From Chaunax sp. Z400 (Eukaryota > Chordata > Actinopteri > Lophiiformes > Chaunacidae): DNA of 64,000 nucleotides. This document shows, piece after piece, positions 57,086-64,000 of this stretch. The notes below the pieces were generated by a model. It worked only from the letters and a program-made list of their open reading frames with translations. It did no database searches and was not told the DNA's origin. The stretch's first letter is position 1. Each line of letters opens with the position of its first letter. Location of the stretch: NCBI GenBank assembly GCA_037577475.1, contig CM075184.1, positions 31,271,094 through 31,335,093 on the forward strand. Direction: 5' to 3'. Both the position numbers and the translations under genes were made by a program.

Positions 57086-58139
57086 CTTCTTTGTGTGTGA
57101 TGATTAGCTGAAAGATGTGTGTTGGGGATTCTCAACATTATCAAAGCAGGTCTTAAGCACAGCATCCAAAACAGGTTCATTTGAGTAACCTGACTGGTCA
57201 CAGCTGTAGCTGCTTGTTGTGTGTCTGTTTGTAATATCACACTTGTGGAGTTGTCAATAATACTTCTAACGGATGCACAGTTTTGATTTGATCCTTTGCT
57301 TGTCGTTAAAAGTCAATTAGTTTTTGCTTCCTCAAGGACATGCTGACAGTTGGTACTGAGGATCAAGAGGCCACGACACATTCTCCCTCCCTGTGCAGGT
57401 AGTGATAATGTGATATATTAAATGTTCCACATACTCTGGACATTAACCGGCTTCTCTTGTTTCCTGGTCTGTCTTCAGATAGGCCGACAGCAGTAACTGC
57501 AGGTTACGGGAGCCGGTTGGTGATTGGAGTGCTGCTTGGTTGAATTCCCAAAAGACCTGGGGAAATTCAGACTGGATGAAGACATAATTGAGTGATGCTA
57601 CCCTCCGACCGTGTACTGTACACACACACACACTGTTTTACTGCTTTAATGATAGTGATATCTGCTACTGGACACTGCTTGTACTGTCTTAGTCCCCAGG
57701 TTAGACTTTCTCCCCATCTGTCCTCATTCAATCAATGTTAAAAACAAGCCTGTGTGGGACTTAAGGTACTTTTGGGAAACTAATATTGTAATTCAGACAG
57801 ACCTCGACTTCTTTAATAAGTCAAATATTTAAAATGAAACATATTCTAACCTTGTTTGACACAGGGCAGCATTATTCAGTGCGGTTTAACATCTAAACGT
57901 GGTCCACTTGAGGACATACTCGTGACCTGAGCGATGTGATGTCATCCCATCCATTCCAGGAGGCGAAGCAATGCATCAAACCTTCCACATATCCCAAACC
58001 TGAAGCTCCAGCCGACTAAACCTTAATGGCATCTGAAATGGTTGCTTAATATAATTGTCTTTATTGCCTATTGCCTCTGCATAGGGCATGGTGGGGATTA
58101 GGGCTGCAGTTAGTGTTGGGTGCGTGCATGGAGGCGGGG
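53251..58139. other. Intergenic, upstream of kif13b
   Basis: No coding exon recognised. Includes a stretch of short inverted and direct copies of GTGCGCACCAGAAAC type (53690-53755), a common teleost short repeat at about 54865-55060 (CTACCAGCACCTTTAAAGCT word), TG microsatellites (56866-56920, 57054-57078) and G or A homopolymers. Confidence 0.6.
54865..55060. repeat. Degenerate short interspersed repeat
   Basis: The words GTTAGCTCGGCTTAGTATAA, TTGCCTTGTTCTAGCTAAAG and CTACCAGCACCTTTAAAGCT occur in the order expected of a widespread teleost short element. Family name not assigned; remembered, not searched. Confidence 0.5.
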
Positions 58140-58345
58140 TCGGAGGTATGAGGCTAAAAGCAGAGCCATGGTCAGGAGACAGTGGAGATTGCTCTTTATA
58201 GCCTCGGTGGCAGAGGTCCGTGCCAGAATATGGCCGTCCATTACAGCGGACTCCATAAGGTTAATAACTTTAGCAGCTTTATGGCCATGAGCTCATTACT
58301 TAGACAGGCCAATCTAATCAGCATCCGCACTGGTGACCGCCGACA
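58140..58345. promoter_or_regulatory. Candidate conserved non-coding element
   Basis: A 200-bp island of balanced composition without simple repeats, containing homeodomain- and SRF-like words (CCATAAGG, CTCATTA, TAATAACTTTA). It is not coding in any frame. The call rests on appearance only. Confidence 0.25.
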
Positions 58346-58859
58346 AAACAAACTGGTTTGTGGGTAAAAACCATCCCCAAGGGTTTTCCCTGTGCAGCCA
58401 GGGGAGACACTCATAGTTTAGATAGAAACTTCATTTGTATTTAGTCCTAACAACACAGTGACATCTCTGACATCTGGTATAACATGTGTGTGTGTGTGTG
58501 TATTTGGGCATGTGCATACATGTATATACGCAAGCTTCCGTGTGTGTGTATTTTTTAAATTTTTTTATAGACACAGAATCTTTAAGCCCAACAAACAGGC
58601 AGACAGTGATGAAAAACAGCAGCGGCAGCGTAATCGACTTTTCCCAATATAAATTCATCAGCCTGGTGTTTGCTGGGGCTTCCTGGGTCTGCAGTGTTCG
58701 GTCGGGAGCTGCAAGTGGTTCGTCTCACACATCCACCACTGACAGGATTATTTTAAACCCACAGTTTGACGGTACACAGAGGACTAGAGGCTAAGGAGGT
58801 GATTAGTGACGGTCAGGGTAAAACGTGAGGTCACCTTTGTTTATCACGCTTCATTTTTT

Positions 58860-59250
58860 GTTTATTCAGCCTCTTTCAGAGTGAATCCTTTCCTACATGC
58901 ACGTTGATCCTGTTGCTTCACTCGTGTGTCAATGGAGTTCAGGGAGATGGCCATAACCCAGACCTGCGACCTCTCTGTGTGGAGTTTGCATCTTCTCCAG
59001 TTGTCTGCAAGGCTTGCCTCCTCTTGCCCTTCCTCCCACAGTCCAAAAACATGCAATATAGGTGACTTGGTGACCTATATACCCGTAGGTGGGAATGTGA
59101 GCATGAATGGCTTGTCACTATGTGTGTGTCGGCCTTGTGATGAACTGGCAATCTGTGCAGGGTGGACCCTGCCTATTCGCACAATGGCAAACGGGATAGG
59201 CTCCAGCCACATCCGTGACCCTGCAAAGGATAATCGGTTATAGATATTAA
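58860..59250 (+). mobile_element. Copy of a common teleost retroelement-like repeat
   Basis: Contains TGTGTGGAGTTTGCATCTTC, CTTCCTCCCACAGTCCAAAA, GGTGGGAATGTGAGCATGAA and GGGATAGGCTCCAGCCACAT in the standard order. This is one of the most abundant interspersed repeats in teleosts. The 3' tail word is shared with 53168-53250. Clade assignment uncertain. Confidence 0.7.
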
Positions 59251-59571
59251 AACATTTATGAGTTAGCAAAAGTTCTCCATTGCCTAGTTAATGACATGGT
59301 CCCTTTAGCCACAGTAACTGCACCAGGGTGACCTGTATCATCACCTTCACACTAAATAAATAATCCCAAAACATTCATATTTTAGTTTTCTTCTTCTTCC
59401 ATCTTCAGCTGTGACAGAAATACCGGTCGATACACAGCGTCGGCTCTCGGTGTGACAGCCATTTTTAGTCCAGCCCTCAAATTCCACTCTGCCGTCTATT
59501 TTAGACCACTTTTGCACTTTGAAGAGGATTTAAACTTAAATGAAGTGCTCAGTGCAACTTACAAGTTCCGA

Positions 59572-59574
<3 letters not shown>

Positions 59575-59603
<29 letters not shown>

Positions 59604-59660
59604 GCTACTGCGTGTGTGTGTGTGTGGGAGTGTGTGTGACTGTGTGTGTGTGTGTGTCAG
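59575..59660. repeat. Compound (CTG)n-(TG)n microsatellite
   Basis: About 12 CTG/CTA units followed by interrupted TG dinucleotides. Confidence 0.95.
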
Positions 59661-62600
59661 ACATGGCAGCAGAACTGAAGCTCCCTGGGAACACTGGCAG
59701 ATAACAGAGTGTTTCTGTTCTCTGCTCTGCTGAACACCAATCACATCCTCTTTCAGGCAGAGCCCAGAGGAATGAAAATAGATAGGGAGTGTGTGTGTTG
59801 TAAGTGTTTTACGCAGGGGTGTGTGACAATGAGCCATTTACTGTTTTAGAGGACATGTATTAAATATTTCTGCAGTTTTGCTGATCTATCTGTTCCTGAG
59901 TCTCTTATGTGGAAAAAAACCACCTCCCGGTCCCTGATGCTTTGGCCTGCTGTCCACATAGTGATTTCTTTGCTAATGGTTCTGACCTCTATTAGTGGCC
60001 CCTTCCCCATCACAGACTCACCTCTTCTATCCTCCTCCACATATCATGGCCTTAACTCCTCCAGTTCCTGAAGTGTAATTTTTCTTTTCTACTGTCCTCA
60101 CCTAATCCAAATGAGTATTAGGGAGAAGGCTGCCACATGTTGGGCCACCAAGGAGGTAGAGGGGTTGTCCACCGCATGTCAAAGTTGCTTTTCCATCAGT
60201 GTGTGAGACTGAATGGTTTTCACTCCTGATGAGCAGGTTCACACCTTGTATGGCAGCCAGCGGCACATGTATGGGCGTGAAAGCTCATGGATGCAGGGTA
60301 TAAATAACTTCTTTTCAAGTCTGTTAATATCCATTCAATAGATTATGTTTATATTCACTATCGTTTGTTGTTTTTCCTTTTTTACATTTTTAAAATTTTT
60401 TATTCCTTAATGTCACATGACTGAATCTGTTTTAATGAACCATTTCCTGATTGATTTTTTTCTGAAGAAGAACTTGCTGTTACCCAGCTGATTCACCAAA
60501 TTCACCTGGTTCCTCCTCTTACCTCACCCAATTTGAGAACTGTTGCTGCGGGTCAACCTGCTACCCCAAACCTCAACCTCAGCCTATTAATAGAGAGCTT
60601 AAGCTCTATTAATCAGCTAACATTCCTCCAGATAAGGAGCTCTGTGGGCCGGCGGCGGGAACACATCAATTCATTTGACGTAGAAAGCCCAGATGTGTCA
60701 CTAAGGCCGGTTTATCTTGAAAATAAGGTGAGTGTTACATTCTTTCCTTTCTCTGTCTCCTTCCGCACCTCTTTTTATTCATCTTGTTTTCCTCCTCTCT
60801 CCATTCTATTGAACAACGGTTGGCTAGATTATTGACGCCACTCTCGCCATTGACCAGCTGATGACTCCCTGCTATGAATAATGTGAATTGCATTGAATTT
60901 ACAGCACCATACCAGGTCTCTGTCATCATTAAACTCCCTGGATGCAACAGGCCATCACAGGACAGTGATGGAGAAATATATTTATCCAATCATTTGCTCA
61001 TGACTTCTTGCTGATGTGGCCATTATGGTGTGGCTTTTTAGAGGATGATAAATCACCCATCGTGGTGGAGGTGGGATTAAAGTCTAATTGGCTCCAGCCC
61101 TCGACGTACACTGTTAAATGAAGCAGGCCATGGCGAATGCTGTCGTCACGACGAGCATCACTCAAGGCCATGACGATTAGGCACAAAGCTTCCTTTCAGG
61201 TCAAATCTGCTTTGGTGTTACTGACAGATCAGATTTATGACCTGACGCAGCCTCTCTGTCGGGAGGCAGCATGTTCTCCCTGTGCCATCGGGGGGGGTTC
61301 CTTCTGTGTGCTCCGGAGCAAATGTGAGAGAATATGGAACAGTGGCTTTAAGGAAGGCTTTTCACATTTGTCATGTTTTGTGCAGCAGCTGTGGGGGAGG
61401 ATGAGATGAGCAGCGGTCAGCGGTTTGTTACGCTTTATGCTAAATCCTACACACTGGACCTTTAAAGTGATGGTGGTGTATCTTTTTAGCCTAACACTAA
61501 AAACACAAGAGTTAATCTGTAAGGGATGTTTAAATAGTCTTTATCTGCTCTAACATAATGATAGATACTAGCATGTCTGGACAGTTTACTTTACCCTACA
61601 GTGGTAACCAAGTTATTTAGGACCAAGGGTCCCATCATCGTATACCGATATGAGTTTGTGAGGTCACAGGTTATGTTACAAACCCTTTATATCTGTCCAG
61701 CAGCTGTTTATTGGTCTGTATAGCAAGAAGTTTGAAACTGGTTAGCTAAGGTTAGCATCCCGGATGTTGCTCAAAACAAGATGAAGTAATCAGAATCATG
61801 CTTGACTTAATACCATTGGAAAGAGACACATTTAAAACAAATGTCTGACCAGTTATTTTACTCTGGCGCTGGGACTTTTTGTTTACACCCAAAATGGAAA
61901 GACGAAACAACTGATTTTAGAAAAATGAAAAGTTAAGCAATTATCGACGATTTATGATAATAAATAATCTAAAATGCAGCAGAACATTTGGATAAATATA
62001 CTCGATTCACTCAACACACCAGAGATTAAAACGTTCATTTACTTTTGCTGCAATGCCGTTTTATAGTAATCAAAGTGCTGCATGCTATAAATAATGTTCA
62101 AAGAAGCTGTAGTGTCTCTTCAGCGCACAAAGACTTTCACATCATCATCAGATATGACCATGTTAGCAGCGAGAGGATGACCATTAACCTTCATAGACAG
62201 CAGCTCAATTAGATGGGAGAGAATGGCAGCAGTCAGCGTTGGAGAGGAAGGGGGCAGTCACAGTAACCTTTATGGCACCTTGGTCGGTGAGAAAATGACA
62301 AGGTCTGATGCCTTGGGAATAAATCACATCTGTGACATTTGGTCCACAGAGAGGTTTCCACACATGGTCTGGTGGCAGCAACACCCCTGAACCACCAGCT
62401 AAACAACAACCACATGGCTCAGAGAAGAAAAAGTTCAGGATTGTTGTGTCTAAAAGACGTGGAGACTTTCTGAAGCACTTTGAAACAACAGCTGCATGCT
62501 CTACTTTGCGTGTTGGATGCTTTGTCTGATTTAGCAAGATCTGTCGTTGTCTTATAAACTGTAGATGAGTCCTGCCAACCAGAGTTAGGCGAGGTTATGT

Positions 62601-63094
62601 GATCCACCCATATTTGTTAGTCTCTTTGTCCATTTGTCTGCAATATATCTTGAAAAGTTGTCAGCTGATTTTGATGAAAGTTTATGTAGTGGTGGATCTT
62701 AGCTGAAGGAAGAGGTGAATACATTTTGATGCAAATCTAGGTATGAAAGATTCTGGATGACTTTGTTTGTTTGTTTGTTTTTAACATTTTGCCAATATCA
62801 TGAAAAATAATAGGGCAGTAAAAATAAAAAATGTCAAGAAAGGACAACTTATGATGTTCCACCACAATGTGCAGTTGGGTCCCAGAAGGGAGCCATATGT
62901 ATTGGGTACGGAGAGAGGTAGAGACATGGCACTGATTCAGAGTCACTGAAATGGATTTCATGTACAAATGGTAATAAGTTTGGAAAAATAAATCTGGATC
63001 TGGCTGTGATTATGGAGGTGGTATAGCTTTATTTGGCATGAGGCAGATCTGAATAAAGCAATGTCATCTGCTTAAAAAAATTAATATATATATA
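59661..63094. other. Intergenic, no gene recognised
   Basis: No coding exon seen. Contains the near-palindrome at 60586-60613, a possible conserved stretch at about 61110-61270, and a repeat-like segment at 62620-62740 (GTCAGCTGATTTTGATGAAA word, same family as 52883-53110). Confidence 0.55.
60586..60613. promoter_or_regulatory. AT-rich palindrome with paired ATTAAT sites
   Basis: AGAGCTTAAGCTCT (60594-60607) is a perfect palindrome flanked by ATTAAT on both sides (60586-60591 and 60608-60613). ATTA cores suggest paired homeodomain binding, unproven. Confidence 0.35.
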
Positions 63095-63176
63095 TACAGT
63101 ACCAGTCAAAAATTTGGACACAGTTTCCCATTCAAGTGGATGGGAAGGTATGTCCAAACTATTGACTGGTACTGTA
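63095..63176. mobile_element. Minimal Tc1-type foldback element
   Basis: Left arm TACAGTACCAGTCAAAAATT and right arm ending TATTGACTGGTACTGTA are near-perfect inverted repeats of about 38 bp with almost no interior, flanked by TA. The ACCAGTCAAAAGTTTGGACA word is a typical Tc1-family terminal repeat in fish. Confidence 0.8.
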
Positions 63177-64000
63177 TATGTTAGGAATCTTACAATTTAA
63201 ACACAAAAAACAAAACGAAACACACTTTGGTGTTTAGATGGTGTCAGAAACTTTTCCCACTGTACGTTAAAACCCTTCTTCTTCCAAAATTGCCTCCCAT
63301 TTCATTACAGCGCTACTTCAACATGACATGGAGTTTTCAAATAAAGATCAACATCTTTGTTTCCCCCCCCCCCCCAAACCTACTTCATATTGAGGCTTTG
63401 GTTTAAAAGTCGATGGATTCTTTTAAACAGGTCACGATTGGATCAAACCTCTCAGCGTCTGGCGGGGAGAAGATAAGACCTGTTATCTCTCTCCGACAAA
63501 TCTGCAACCTCCCTCTGTCCTCCCCCCCCGTGACTGAACCAGAGGAAGACGAAAGGAGAATCAAAGAGATCAGAAATTCCAAATAAAAATAATTTTGGTG
63601 CTGTAAATAATACTGCTGTTTTCACAGGCTAAAATTAGCATCCGTTGTGGTTTTGTCTAATTTACTGTTTAGCTATCAGTCATTTCCCACAGGAAAGGTC
63701 TTAACGAGTATTTAATTAATGACATTGATTCATTTGATGGAGGAAAATATGCTTCATGAATCAGACACTGAGATCAGACAGAGCGATGTCTCTCCTTCTC
63801 GCTCAGTCCCAGCCTCAGTCACTCGCTCTGTGTTTTACAAATCTCTTCATTGAATTATGCTGCTTTCAGCTTGTCTTGTTTGTAGAAGCCCAATATTTCT
63901 CTGTTTTCTGTTTTCTTCAAATTCTCAATTAGCGATCAGCTAGCTGCAGTTGGCTCCAGAATGCAACCAAATTGCTCATTTACCATTTTATGTCTCCTTC
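63177..64000. other. Right-edge intergenic sequence
   Basis: No coding exon recognised. Homopolymer C runs at 63364-63375 and 63522-63529. A paired inverted GATA motif (AGATAAG at 63471, TTATCT at 63483) lies in a GC-richer block. Confidence 0.5.

Overview
This is vertebrate nuclear DNA, almost certainly from a teleost fish. It holds spliced genes with GT-AG introns of about 80 bp to 8 kb, protein sequences close to tetrapod orthologues but diverged, many CA/TG microsatellites, and degenerate copies of repeats typical of teleosts (a Tc1-like transposon remnant, an L2-type LINE 3' end, short foldback elements). I see no bacterial or viral genes, operons or CRISPR arrays.

Two genes explain all the coding sequence I can support, and they converge tail to tail. 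(1) hmbox1 (homeobox-containing 1, also called HOT1), + strand: coding exons from 49 to 8218, then a probable long 3'UTR to about 13.14 kb. Its first coding exon is cut off at the left edge only in the sense that upstream exons lie outside the window. (2) kif13b (kinesin-3 motor KIF13B/GAKIN), - strand: the whole coding sequence, ATG at 51995 down to the stop at 20328. I placed 38 coding exons by splice sites and reading frame; they sum to 5421 nt (1806 residues plus stop), with no frame break, and one exon is only 13 nt long. Non-coding 5' exon sequence and an ETS-type promoter site lie at about 52.0-52.64 kb. The hmbox1-kif13b convergent pair is, from memory, also the arrangement in human chromosome 8p, so this looks like conserved synteny.

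Layout: 1-8.2 kb hmbox1 coding exons and introns; 8.2-13.1 kb probable hmbox1 3'UTR; 13.1-20.3 kb gap between the two coding regions, with part probably kif13b 3'UTR, and with a Tc1-like remnant and a foldback element; 20.3-31.6 kb dense 3' two-thirds of kif13b (tail, stalk, FHA, end of motor); 31.6-52 kb widely spaced motor exons with introns of up to 7.7 kb; 52-52.7 kb kif13b promoter region; 52.7-64 kb no gene recognised, with repeats and a few stretches that look like possible conserved non-coding elements.

The two genes are not functionally coupled as far as is known: one encodes a nuclear telomere/DNA-binding homeodomain protein, the other a plus-end microtubule motor. No new biological system is visible. 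The most interesting observations are about splicing: dinucleotide repeats lying directly against several kif13b splice sites, an in-frame 45-nt alternative donor, a 13-nt microexon, and an optional internal segment in the hmbox1 C-terminal region.
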